Positions 1 through 7,643 of a stretch of 64,000 nt of DNA are shown here, piece by piece. Within the stretch, counting starts at the first letter, position 1, and each line of letters opens with the position of its first letter. Below the pieces are notes generated by a model. That model had not been told where the DNA came from, made no database searches, and was given only the letters and a program-made list of their open reading frames with translations. The position numbers and the translations under genes are program-made. The stretch spans positions 868,001 to 932,000 of the forward strand of contig NZ_CP139368.1 of assembly GCF_034120055.1 (NCBI RefSeq). The letters run 5' to 3'. This stretch comes from Microbacterium rhizosphaerae. GTDB taxonomy: Bacteria; Actinomycetota; Actinomycetes; Actinomycetales; Microbacteriaceae.

Positions 1-348
1 GTACCCCGCGATGAGGCCGGAGATGACGCCGATGACGAGCGAGGTCACAAGTGCGACGAGGGCGGCGAAGATGGTCACCTGAGTGGCCACGAGCAGGCGC
101 GACAGGATGTCGAACCCGCTGCTGTCGGCACCGAGCGGATGCGCGGCGCTCGGCGGAGCGAGCACGAGCTGGAGCGAGGCCTTGTTGGGGTCGTGCGGGG
201 CGATCCAGGGGCCGATGATCGCGATCAGCCCGACGAATGCCAGGAAGAGCAGCGAGATGAAGCCGAGCGGGCGCCGGTAGAGCCGCGTGAAGAGCGAGGC
301 GCGGACAGGCGGCGTCGGGACGGTCTGGGGGACGTCGATGGCGGTCAT
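1..348 (-). CDS. ABC transporter permease, DppC/OppC type (3' part missing)
   Basis: The reading frame starts at ATG 348 and runs off the left edge, giving about 116 residues. A cytoplasmic N-terminus of about 20 residues is followed by a hydrophobic segment (near LGFISLLFLAFVGLIAII), then IAPHDPNKAS and HPLGADSSGFDILSRLL, which are hallmarks of the DppC/OppC permease family. These proteins form the membrane channel of peptide/nickel/oligosaccharide-type ABC importers. Its ATG overlaps the stop of the upstream DppB-like gene by 4 bp (ATGA), so the two are translationally coupled. The substrate cannot be read from the sequence. The ATPase genes are expected just outside the window. Confidence 0.9.
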   Translation of the reverse strand, partial: MTAIDVPQTVPTPPVRASLFTRLYRRPLGFISLLFLAFVGLIAIIGPWIAPHDPNKASLQLVLAPPSAAHPLGADSSGFDILSRLLVATQVTIFAALVALVTSLVIGVISGLIAGY

Positions 349-1286
349 GAGAGTCGCACCTTCGGGTTGAGGGCGGCCTGGGCGAGGTCGATCACGAGGT
401 TCACGATGATGACGATGATCGCCGTGGCGACCACCACGCCCATCACCACGGGGATGTCGCCGGAGGTCGTCGCCTGGACGGTCAGCTGGCCGATGCCGGG
501 CAGAGCGAACACCTGCTCGATGACCACGGCGCCGCCGATGAGGCCGACGAACGTGAGGGCGAGCACGGCGAGCGCGGGGCCGCCGGCGTTGCGGAGCACG
601 TGCTTGTACACGACGCGGTTCGTGCTGAGGCCGCGGGCGCGCAGCGTCCGCACGTAGTCGCGGGACATGGCGTCGATCACGGATCCGCGGATCTGCGAGG
701 CGACGGATGCGATGGCCCCGATGGCGAGGGCCGTGATGGGCAGCGTCACCGATGACAGCCAGCCCGTGACGGAGGTCGTGATCGGCACATAGCCGACGGC
801 CTTGAACCAGTGGAGGTTGAGGGCGAAGGTCACGACGAGGAAGAGCGCGATGAGGAAGCCGGGGATGGCGAAGCCGACGACCGAGATGAACTGGACGGTT
901 CCATCGACCCAGCCGCCGCGCCGCGCAGCGGCGACGCCCAGGACGACAGACAGGATCGCGGCGACGATGATGGCGCCGAGCACGATCGAGAGGGTGACGG
1001 CCAGGCGGCTCGAGACGCTCACGGCCACGAGCTGTCCCGTGGTCCACGACCGGCCGAGGTCGCCGCTCAGCGCGCCGGTCAGCCAGTCCCAGTACTGCAC
1101 GAAGAGCGGGCGGTCGAGGCCGAGCTCGTGGGCCTTCTGCGCGACCGTCTGGGGCGTCGCGTTCGTGCCGAGCAGCTGGCGGGCGATGTTGCCGCCGCCG
1201 AGGTAGAGGAGGGTGAACGCGATCACCGTGATCGCGAGCACCATGAACGCGCCGGAGATGACACGGCGCACGATGAACATGAGCAT
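345..1286 (-). CDS. ABC transporter permease, DppB/OppB type
   Basis: This 313-residue protein has about six hydrophobic segments and the DppB order: the N-terminal RRVISGAFMVLAITVIAFTL helix, the ELGLDRPLFVQYWDWLTGAL region, and the cytoplasmic loop DYVRTLRARGLSTNRVVYKH, which is the EAA-like contact with the ATPase. Length is normal for the family. It pairs with the downstream DppC-like permease (ATGA overlap) and lies 74 bp after the binding-protein gene. A second in-frame ATG is present two codons downstream at 1280. It would form the translocation pore of an importer for peptides or oligosaccharides; the cargo is not determinable. Confidence 0.92.
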   Translation of the reverse strand: MLMFIVRRVISGAFMVLAITVIAFTLLYLGGGNIARQLLGTNATPQTVAQKAHELGLDRPLFVQYWDWLTGALSGDLGRSWTTGQLVAVSVSSRLAVTLSIVLGAIIVAAILSVVLGVAAARRGGWVDGTVQFISVVGFAIPGFLIALFLVVTFALNLHWFKAVGYVPITTSVTGWLSSVTLPITALAIGAIASVASQIRGSVIDAMSRDYVRTLRARGLSTNRVVYKHVLRNAGGPALAVLALTFVGLIGGAVVIEQVFALPGIGQLTVQATTSGDIPVVMGVVVATAIIVIIVNLVIDLAQAALNPKVRLS

Positions 1287-1312
1287 TTCCGCTCCCGGGG
1301 TTCAGGGGATCC

Positions 1313-1348
1313 GGCCCGCCCGCCCCGGAAGGGCGGGACGGGCGGGCC
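1313..1348 (-). terminator. GC-rich hairpin between binding protein and permease genes
   Basis: A near-perfect inverted repeat (GGCCCGCCCG... pairing with ...CGGGCGGGCC) fills the gap between the substrate-binding protein stop (1361) and the permease start (1286). There is no T-tract. Hairpins at this position in importer operons commonly protect the binding-protein mRNA or attenuate the permeases, so that more binding protein than permease is made. That role is inferred here. Confidence 0.55.
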
Positions 1349-1360
1349 GGGTGGCCGGTG

Positions 1361-2875
1361 TCAGGACTTCGGGACGAAGTTGTAGATGGCCGGGAAGGCG
1401 TTCGTGCTCATCATCGTGACGGATGTGCTGGCATCCGACGCGACGCTGCCCTGAACCCGGAAGAACGGAGCGAACCAGGCCTGCTGCACCACATAGGTGT
1501 TGAGGTCCTTGACCGCGCCCGTGTCGCCGTACTGGATCTTCTTGATCAGCGCGTTGGCGGTGTCGTCTCCGTAGTGGAACGGGTTCCACGTGGCGGTCGG
1601 CGAGAGCATGAACTGGATCAGCTGCCAGTCGGGGTTCTGCTCGAGGGCCATGAACGCGGCCGGGTACTTCGGCGCGAGCATCGCGGTGATGTAGTTCGTG
1701 CCGACGTCCGTGCCCTTGACGGTGATGCCGATGTCGGCGAGCTGCTGCGAGATCAGATTGAACGTGCTCGCACCCAGGAGCGACGTGGTCGGCATGTCGA
1801 GCGTGAAGCCGTTCGGGTAGCCGGCATCCGCCAGCAGCTTCTTGGCGCCGGCCGGGTCGTACTTGTAGGTGCTGTCGAGCGACTTGTCGAAGCCCGCCGA
1901 CGTGGTCGGGAAGACCTGCTCGGTGACCGTGCCGTAGCCGCTGGCGACCGTCTTCAGCAGCGCCTTGCGGTCGAACGCCATGTTGATGGCCTGGCGCACC
2001 TTGACGTTGCCGAGCGCGGGGTTCATGGCGCCGCCGCGGTCGTAGAGCATGATGCCCTGGAAGTCGAGCTCGTTCTTGTTGATCGTCCAGCCGGCCGCCG
2101 TGATCTGGTCGAGCGCGTCGTTGTTCACGAGCTTGACCGCATTGGCCTCGCCCGCCTTGATGGCGTTCAGGGCGGCGGTCGGGTCGCTGTAGACGTTGAT
2201 GACGAGCTTGTCGTAGTGCTGGAGGCTCTTGTCCCAGTAGCCCTTGTTCTTCGTGTACACGTACGAGGAGCCGGTGACGGTGTTCTTCGTGTCGAGCACG
2301 TAGGGGCCGGAGCCGACCGGGTTCGTCGCGATGTCGCCGGCGGTCAGCGACTTCTCGCTCGCCACGAGGCCGGCGTCGCGGGTCAGGTTGTTGAGCAGTG
2401 CGGGGTCGGGGGCGCCCAGTGTCAGGACGACGTCGTTGCCGTTCGCCTCGATGCTCTTGACGCCTGCGAGGTTCGACGCATCCGGCGACGTGCCCTTCTG
2501 GAAGCGCACGAGGTTGTCCTTGACGGTGGCCGCGTCGAGCTTGCTGCCGTCGGTGAACGTGACGCCGTCGCGGATCGTCAGGGTGAGCTGCGTCTTGTCG
2601 GCGTTGTAGGCGTACTTGGACGCGAGCATCGGCTCGACGGTGCCGTCCGGCTTCATCAGCAGGAGCGTGTCGAAGACGGCCTGGTAGTACGGCGAGGCGT
2701 TGCCCCACTGGGCGCCGGCCGGGTCGAAAGTCTGGGGCGCGACGATGGCGCCGAGGGTGAGCGTGCCGCCCGAGTTGCTCCCGGTCGAGCTGCCGCCGCT
2801 GCTGCCGGCGCATCCGGCGAGTGTGAGTGCGGCGGCCGCGAGGACGGCTGCTGCTGTGGCCTTCCAACGGAACAT
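1361..2875 (-). CDS. ABC transporter substrate-binding lipoprotein (SBP family 5)
   Basis: This 504-residue protein starts with a lipoprotein signal (MFRWKATAAAVLAAAALTL, lipobox LAGC with Cys22) followed by a Ser/Gly-rich linker. The body matches the family-5 extracellular solute-binding fold of DppA/OppA: the SPYYQAVFDTLLLM segment, NVKVRQAINMAFDRKALL, and YKYDPAGAKKLLADAGYPNG. It would capture the substrate outside the membrane and deliver it to the two permeases encoded next. A good Shine-Dalgarno (AAAGGGA) precedes ATG 2875. It is divergent from a TetR gene whose putative operator sits in the shared 193-bp gap. The nearby sulfatase and apiose genes suggest a carbohydrate cargo, but peptides are equally possible. 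Confidence 0.92.
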   Translation of the reverse strand: MFRWKATAAAVLAAAALTLAGCAGSSGGSSTGSNSGGTLTLGAIVAPQTFDPAGAQWGNASPYYQAVFDTLLLMKPDGTVEPMLASKYAYNADKTQLTLTIRDGVTFTDGSKLDAATVKDNLVRFQKGTSPDASNLAGVKSIEANGNDVVLTLGAPDPALLNNLTRDAGLVASEKSLTAGDIATNPVGSGPYVLDTKNTVTGSSYVYTKNKGYWDKSLQHYDKLVINVYSDPTAALNAIKAGEANAVKLVNNDALDQITAAGWTINKNELDFQGIMLYDRGGAMNPALGNVKVRQAINMAFDRKALLKTVASGYGTVTEQVFPTTSAGFDKSLDSTYKYDPAGAKKLLADAGYPNGFTLDMPTTSLLGASTFNLISQQLADIGITVKGTDVGTNYITAMLAPKYPAAFMALEQNPDWQLIQFMLSPTATWNPFHYGDDTANALIKKIQYGDTGAVKDLNTYVVQQAWFAPFFRVQGSVASDASTSVTMMSTNAFPAIYNFVPKS

Positions 2876-2950
2876 CCTTGGTCCCTTTCGGTCTGGCGAT
2901 ACCCCTGCGGATCGCTCTGTGGAAGGACCGTAACAGCAAAAACGAGTGAG

Positions 2951-2993
2951 TACTAGGTTTTCGGGCCAAAAAGCTAGTAACCGCTAGGTTTTT
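2951..2993. promoter_or_regulatory. Putative TetR operator, three CTAG-TTTT half-sites
   Basis: The gap between the binding-protein gene and tetR contains ACTAGGTTTT at 2952-2961, the inverted half AAAAAGCTAGT at 2968-2978, and a third copy GCTAGGTTTTT at 2983-2993. The AT-rich half-sites stand out in a GC-rich background. The first two form a palindrome around CGGGCC. This is the natural binding site for the divergent TetR protein, controlling both the importer operon and tetR itself. The function is inferred from position and symmetry. Confidence 0.6.
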
Positions 2994-3068
2994 ATTTTCG
3001 GAAGGTGCAGACTGCCTGCATCGGCGCGTCCACGAACGGGTGGATGCGAAGGGTACGGTGAGCTGAGG

Positions 3069-3692
3069 ATGACCGAGACGGCGACGGGTGTGCGAAAGCG
3101 GCGGGGCCCGCGCGGCGAGTACGCGAAATCGAGCGCGACGCGCGAGGCGATCCTCGATGCTGCCCTCGAGGTGTTCGCCTCCGGCTACAACTCCGGGTCT
3201 CTGCGCGATATCGCCAACCGCGTCGGCATGAGCGAGGCCGGCCTCCTGCACCACTTCAAGAGCAAGAGCATCCTGCTCCAGGCCGTGCTCGATCTGCGCG
3301 ACGAGCGGTCGCGCGATCTGGTCGACTTCGACGACGAGGATGCCGTCGAGCCGCTGCGCGGGCTCGTGGCGCTGGCGCGCCACAACTCGTCCGTGCCCGG
3401 TGTGGTCGAGCTCTACTGCACGCTGTCCGCCGAGTCCACGGCGCCGGAGCATCCCGCTCACGCGTACTTCCAGAGGCGCTACGTGTCGGTCCGCGAGAGC
3501 CTGACCGGCACCTTCGAGCGGCTCATCGCCGACGGCCGGCTGCTGCCCGGCATCTCTCCCGAGCGTGCGGCGATCGCCACGATCGCCCTGATGGACGGTC
3601 TCCAGGTGCAGTGGCTGCTCGACCGCGACGTCGTCGACATGGGCGACGCGCTGAAGGAGTTCTTCGACGGTCTCATCGTCGGGGGCATCTGA
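3069..3692 (+). CDS. TetR/AcrR family transcriptional regulator
   Basis: This 207-residue protein has an N-terminal helix-turn-helix domain (SATREAILDAALEVFASGYN, then LRDIANRVGMSEAGLLHHFK at about residues 40-60) and a C-terminal ligand-binding helical domain of the usual length. It is divergently transcribed from the ABC importer operon, the classic arrangement for a local repressor. A TACGGT hexamer (3053-3058) lies close to the ATG, so the transcript leader is probably very short. The ligand is unknown, presumably the importer substrate or a derivative. A paralogue with similar VPGVVELY/F wording in the C-terminal domain is encoded at 20039-20650. Confidence 0.9.
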   Translation: MTETATGVRKRRGPRGEYAKSSATREAILDAALEVFASGYNSGSLRDIANRVGMSEAGLLHHFKSKSILLQAVLDLRDERSRDLVDFDDEDAVEPLRGLVALARHNSSVPGVVELYCTLSAESTAPEHPAHAYFQRRYVSVRESLTGTFERLIADGRLLPGISPERAAIATIALMDGLQVQWLLDRDVVDMGDALKEFFDGLIVGGI

Positions 3693-3698
3693 GCGCTA

Positions 3699-3720
3699 CT
3701 ATGTGAAAAGTCACGTAGAA
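3699..3720. promoter_or_regulatory. Putative PadR operator (autoregulatory)
   Basis: The halves CTATGTGA (3700-3707) and TCACGTAG (3712-3719) form an inverted repeat with a four-base centre, 11 bp before the padR start at 3731. A related 22-bp sequence with the same spacing, 14 of 22 positions identical, lies on the sulfatase promoter (4374-4395). PadR repressors usually bind such palindromes at their own promoters. The binding role is inferred. Confidence 0.6.
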
Positions 3721-3730
3721 CGGTGGACTC

Positions 3731-4360
3731 ATGCCCGACCTGAACCTGCTGGAGTCGGTCCTGCTGGGACTCCTGGTCCGCACGCCGGCGGCCGGTTACG
3801 ACCTGCGCCGCTACCTCGAAGACCAGGGCCGCGTGTTCGGCTACACGCCGCAGTCCTCGCAGATCTACCGTCAGCTCGCGGCACTGGTCGACCGCGGCCT
3901 GCTCGAGTACGCGGTGGACACGGAGCGCGGCGGCCCCGATGCCAAGGTCTACACCCCGACCCCGGCCGGCGTCGCATCCTTCCTCGCGTGGGCGCAGGCG
4001 CCGTTCGAGCCGACCCCGCGCCCGATGGATGCGCATTTCCAACGTCATTTCGCGCTCGCCGGCGGACTCTCGCCGGTGCTGGCACTGCGCATCGTCGAGA
4101 CGGAGCTCGCCTACCGGGTCGCGCAGGAGCGCGACTACGAACCTGTCGGGTTCCTGGCCGAGAGCGACTCCGCGACGGGCGCGCTCTTCGATCCGGACTG
4201 GGCTGCAGAGGCCCGGTTCCTGGGTGACGCGCGCGGCCACGCGCTGGCGGCGGTCCACATCTCGTGGCTCACGACGACCCGCCGCAGGCTCCTGCACGTG
4301 GTGGAGCGTACGGGCGCCGCGTGGCCCGACGAGCGGTGGGTCGCGGCATCCCGATCGTGA
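3731..4360 (+). CDS. PadR family transcriptional regulator
   Basis: This 209-residue protein has the PadR winged helix at residues about 5-80 (LLESVLLGLLVRTPAAGYDL, then IYRQLAALVDRGLLEYAVD) and a C-terminal helical dimerisation domain of the Vir_act_alpha_C type (about 95-190). PadR proteins repress catabolic or detoxification genes and respond to small ligands. The gene lies between tetR and the sulfatase gene. A palindrome is found at both the padR and the sulfatase promoters, so this protein probably represses itself and the sulfatase. The ATG has only a weak upstream GGTGGA. Confidence 0.9.
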   Translation: MPDLNLLESVLLGLLVRTPAAGYDLRRYLEDQGRVFGYTPQSSQIYRQLAALVDRGLLEYAVDTERGGPDAKVYTPTPAGVASFLAWAQAPFEPTPRPMDAHFQRHFALAGGLSPVLALRIVETELAYRVAQERDYEPVGFLAESDSATGALFDPDWAAEARFLGDARGHALAAVHISWLTTTRRRLLHVVERTGAAWPDERWVAASRS

Positions 4361-4366
4361 ATGCTG

Positions 4367-4395
4367 TTGCACAACTAAGGTAAAAAGCATATAGT
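4367..4395 (+). promoter_or_regulatory. Sulfatase promoter with overlapping PadR-like operator
   Basis: TTGCAC (4367-4372) and TATAGT (4390-4395) are separated by exactly 17 bp, close to a sigma-A consensus and unusually AT-rich for this genome. The spacer plus -10 (4374-4395) resembles the padR palindrome: ACTA at the left end, AAAA in the middle and TAG at the right. A bound repressor would cover the -10 box. The expected transcript start is near 4402, with a Shine-Dalgarno AGGAG ahead of ATG 4430. Confidence 0.7.
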
Positions 4396-4429
4396 CGGCG
4401 AACGACAGACCCACAGTCAGGAGCCGCTC

Positions 4430-5893
4430 ATGGCCGAGGCATCCCGCCGCCGTCCCAACATCGTCATGATCCTCACCGACGATCACGCCGCGCACTCGAT
4501 CGGCGCGTACGGCTCCGTCGTCAACGAGACGCCGCGCATCGACGAGCTGGCCGATGCCGGCGTCCGCCTCGACCGCTGCTACGTCACCAACTCCCTGTGC
4601 TCACCGAGCCGTGCGTCGATCCTCACCGGCACGTACAGCCACGTGAACGGCGTCACGACGCTGTTCACGCCCATCGACGCGAGCCAGCCGACCTTCGTCT
4701 CGCAGCTGAAGGCGGCGGGCTATCGGACGGCGATCGTCGGCAAGTGGCACATGGGCGAGGACGGTCCCTCGAATCCGCAGGGCTTCGACTACTGGGACGT
4801 GCTCATCAACCAGGGGGAGTACTTCGACCCGCGATTCCTCTCGAAGGACGGCCTGCGCCACGTCGAGGGCTACGCCACGGACGTCATCACCGACCTCGCG
4901 TTGCACTGGGTCGAGACCCTCGACGGCGACGACCCGTGGTGCGTGCTCATCTGGCACAAGGCGCCGCACCGGTCGTGGGAGCCCGACGAGAAGCACCAGG
5001 ACATGTACGCCGACCCGATCCCGGTGCCCGGCACGTTCTGGGACGACTACAGCACGCGCTCGGCATCCGCCCGCCGTGCGCTCATGCGGATCGTCGACTA
5101 CCTCAACAAGGACGACCTGAAGGTCGACCCGCCCGAGGGCCTCTCGTACGAGGAGCTCGCCCTGTGGAAGTACCAGCGGTACATGCAGGACTACCTGCGG
5201 TGCGTGGCATCCGTCGACGACAACGTCGGGCGGGTGACCGACTGGCTCCGCGAGCGCGGCGAGTTCGACGACACGCTCGTCATGTACTCGTCCGATCAGG
5301 GGTTCTTCCTCGGCGAGCACGGCTGGTTCGACAAGCGCTTCATGTACGAGGAGTCGCTGCGGATGCCGCTCATCATGAGCTACCCGCGCGCCCTGCCCGC
5401 CGGCGCGGCGCACGAGGGGATCGTCACGAACGTCGACTTCGCGAAGACGATCCTGGATGCCGCGGGTGTCGAGGCGCATGAGCGGATGCAGGGGCGCAGC
5501 TTCCTCGGCGACCTCGTCGGCGAGCCCACGAGCCCGCCCGCGGAGGGCATGTATTACCGCTACTGGGAGAACGACGACTGGTTCCACAAGGCGCCGGCCC
5601 ACTACGGCTACCGGGACGAGCGGTACAAGATCATCTTCTTCTACAACGCGAGCCTGGGCCTGCCCGGGGCCGGCTTCTTCGAGTACCCGCCGGAGTGGGA
5701 GCTGTACGACCTCGAGACCGATCCCGAGGAGCTGAACAACGTGTACTTCGACCCGGCGTACGCCGAGATCCGCGAGACCATGATGCAGAAGCTCGCGCGG
5801 GCGCAGGCCGAGGTCGGCGACGCGCCCTGGGAGGGTCAGCAGATCACCGACGACCAGCGCTGGGCGGTGCTGTCGCGGCTGACGGGGCGCTGA
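4430..5893 (+). CDS. Sulfatase (type I, formylglycine-dependent)
   Basis: This 487-residue protein has the alkaline-phosphatase-like sulfatase fold. The metal-binding start is PNIVMILTDDHA (Asp17, Asp18). The catalytic signature is C57-S-P-S-R, where the Cys would be converted to formylglycine. Further motifs are GKWHMG (His near 109) and a late SSDQGFFLGEHGW metal site. Length is typical. It hydrolyses sulfate esters; the organic partner is unknown. There is no signal peptide, so it should act in the cytoplasm on imported material. It has its own promoter with a PadR-like site, and its 3' end overlaps the 3' end of the convergent apnL gene by 50 bp. A separate formylglycine-generating enzyme is not in the window. 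Confidence 0.93.
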   Translation: MAEASRRRPNIVMILTDDHAAHSIGAYGSVVNETPRIDELADAGVRLDRCYVTNSLCSPSRASILTGTYSHVNGVTTLFTPIDASQPTFVSQLKAAGYRTAIVGKWHMGEDGPSNPQGFDYWDVLINQGEYFDPRFLSKDGLRHVEGYATDVITDLALHWVETLDGDDPWCVLIWHKAPHRSWEPDEKHQDMYADPIPVPGTFWDDYSTRSASARRALMRIVDYLNKDDLKVDPPEGLSYEELALWKYQRYMQDYLRCVASVDDNVGRVTDWLRERGEFDDTLVMYSSDQGFFLGEHGWFDKRFMYEESLRMPLIMSYPRALPAGAAHEGIVTNVDFAKTILDAAGVEAHERMQGRSFLGDLVGEPTSPPAEGMYYRYWENDDWFHKAPAHYGYRDERYKIIFFYNASLGLPGAGFFEYPPEWELYDLETDPEELNNVYFDPAYAEIRETMMQKLARAQAEVGDAPWEGQQITDDQRWAVLSRLTGR

Positions 5894-7625
5894 CTCGGCC
5901 TCGGCGGATCCAGCCGCCGGGCGGGAGGGCGAAGGATGCCGATCCCCCCGGCGCGCGGACGTCGACGAGCCGCGGGGCCGCGTCGAGGTTGGCGACGAGC
6001 AGCGTCTGCGCGCCGTCCTCGGCGACGCCGCCGACGGCCCACAGAAGCCCGTCGGGGCTCGCGCCGTGCAGCAGGCGGGTGCCGCTCAGGGCGGCGAGGG
6101 CCGTGACGGCCGCGGCGACGGGCCGCGCGCTCCCGTCGGAGCGCCGGAGGCCGCGCGGACCCCACTCCTCGAAGAACGCGACGCTCGCGACGCCGGGCAC
6201 AGCGAGGGCGGCGGCGCTCGCGATGGTCCACGCCGCGAGCTCCTCGGCATCCTGACGCTCGTCGTCGGCATCGAGCAGCTGCGGTCCGTAGCCCTCGCGC
6301 AGGTCGGCATGCCCCGGCATCGGTGGAGGCGTCGTGGCGACGTTGTTGAACCGTGGACGCAGGGTCACCGGGCCGATGTGGACGGGGCTCCCGCCTGCGC
6401 GGTCGACGGCCTGGGCCGCCACGATCCGCTGGATGGCGAGCGATTCGATGAGCTGCGCGGTGCTCGGGGTGTGGAACAGCGGCGTCACGCTGAAGACGAT
6501 GCCGTCGAGGTCGTCGGGCAGGCGGTGACGCTCGCGGTTGAGCTCGGTGAAATGCGACCGCGCTCCGCCGACCACCGCCGCCGTCACGCCCGCCTCGGCG
6601 AGCGCCGTGCGCAGGGACGCGACAGCCGCGACATCCGACACATGGGGCGCCTCCCCGCCGGGCGTGAAGGCCGTGACGCGCGCGACGTCGCGTCCGCGCA
6701 GAGCCTGCGCACCCGCGATGAGGGCGGCCGGGTCGTCCTCCGCCAGCACGAACCGCACGTCGAGCGGCAGCCCTGCGGTCGCGCGGTCGAGCGCGGCGCG
6801 CCAGTTCGGCGTCGCGAGGTCGAGCTCGACGAGCACCGCCGAGCCCACGGCATCCGGCTGCGGCGCCGGATCCGGCGCCGTCGACGCCCCGACGACGATC
6901 TCGGGGAACGCTCCGCCCTCCTCCAGCACGACGACGTCGGCGGCGCGTCGACGGGGTGCGGATGCGGGCGACAGGCGCTCGGCGTGACGCGCCCGCACCT
7001 CGACCCACTGCTTCACGTGCGAGCCGGCGCCGAGCTCGTAAGGGAACGGCAGGTCGAGCGGACGGCTGTACGTCTTGAACGACGCGTCCGTCCAGTTGCG
7101 CTGGTCCTCCATCTCGAACACGTCCCCGGCGAACCGCACCGAGACGTCGAGTCCTGCGTGGCTCCAGTCGAGCTCCGCGATGTCGACGACGGGCTGGTGC
7201 GGGCTGATGTCGGCGGGGAAGCGGGTCGCCTCGTGCCGCCCGCCCGAGTGGCGCACCCGCAGCGCCTCCCCGGCGACGCCGGCGGGGTGCAGCACGACGA
7301 GCCCGGTGCGATTGGTCCAGAAGCTCTCGCCGACCACGAGGTCGAGACAGGCCGTGAGCCGGGAGTCGGCGGCGATGACACGGAGGGTGCCCGCGAGGTC
7401 TGCGCCGAGCCCCTCCGTGTGCACGCGCAGCCGGAGCTCGCCGTCACCCTCCTCGATGTCGTCGATCGCGAGCCGTGCCGTGTCCCAGTTGCGGTCGCGG
7501 ACGACGGCGCGCACCGAGCGGAGCGCGATGCGGTCCTCGAACGCGATGTCGGCGAGCTCGTCGTCACGCAGCTCGAGCGACCACGCTCCGCTGCGCCACT
7601 CCCGCCCCGCTGTCTTCCAGATCAT
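5844..7625 (-). CDS. apnL: D-apionolactonase (ApnL family)
   Basis: This 593-residue protein resembles the D-apionate lactonase family. The segment FEMEDQRNWTDASFKTYSRP followed by LDLPFPYELGAG and HVKQWVEVR is the wording I recognise from ApnL proteins; the C-terminal half looks like a TIM-barrel plus beta domain. The reaction is hydrolysis of D-apionolactone to D-apionate. It is the last gene of the minus-strand apiose operon, 18 bp after the SDR gene. The last ~16 codons are read antisense to the end of the sulfatase gene and are Ala/Pro/Ser-rich, so the natural C-terminus may be near PPGGWIRRG. The assignment is from remembered motifs plus strong operon context. Confidence 0.78.
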   Translation of the reverse strand: MIWKTAGREWRSGAWSLELRDDELADIAFEDRIALRSVRAVVRDRNWDTARLAIDDIEEGDGELRLRVHTEGLGADLAGTLRVIAADSRLTACLDLVVGESFWTNRTGLVVLHPAGVAGEALRVRHSGGRHEATRFPADISPHQPVVDIAELDWSHAGLDVSVRFAGDVFEMEDQRNWTDASFKTYSRPLDLPFPYELGAGSHVKQWVEVRARHAERLSPASAPRRRAADVVVLEEGGAFPEIVVGASTAPDPAPQPDAVGSAVLVELDLATPNWRAALDRATAGLPLDVRFVLAEDDPAALIAGAQALRGRDVARVTAFTPGGEAPHVSDVAAVASLRTALAEAGVTAAVVGGARSHFTELNRERHRLPDDLDGIVFSVTPLFHTPSTAQLIESLAIQRIVAAQAVDRAGGSPVHIGPVTLRPRFNNVATTPPPMPGHADLREGYGPQLLDADDERQDAEELAAWTIASAAALAVPGVASVAFFEEWGPRGLRRSDGSARPVAAAVTALAALSGTRLLHGASPDGLLWAVGGVAEDGAQTLLVANLDAAPRLVDVRAPGGSASFALPPGGWIRRGRVSAPSAATAPPSAGRR

Positions 7626-7643
7626 GCCGGCCGCCGGCTCATG

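Noticed and set aside
1302..3461. A 719-residue minus-strand frame spanning the binding protein and tetR
   Set aside because: It crosses two well-supported genes and a promoter region, and its composition is Arg/His-rich shadow sequence.
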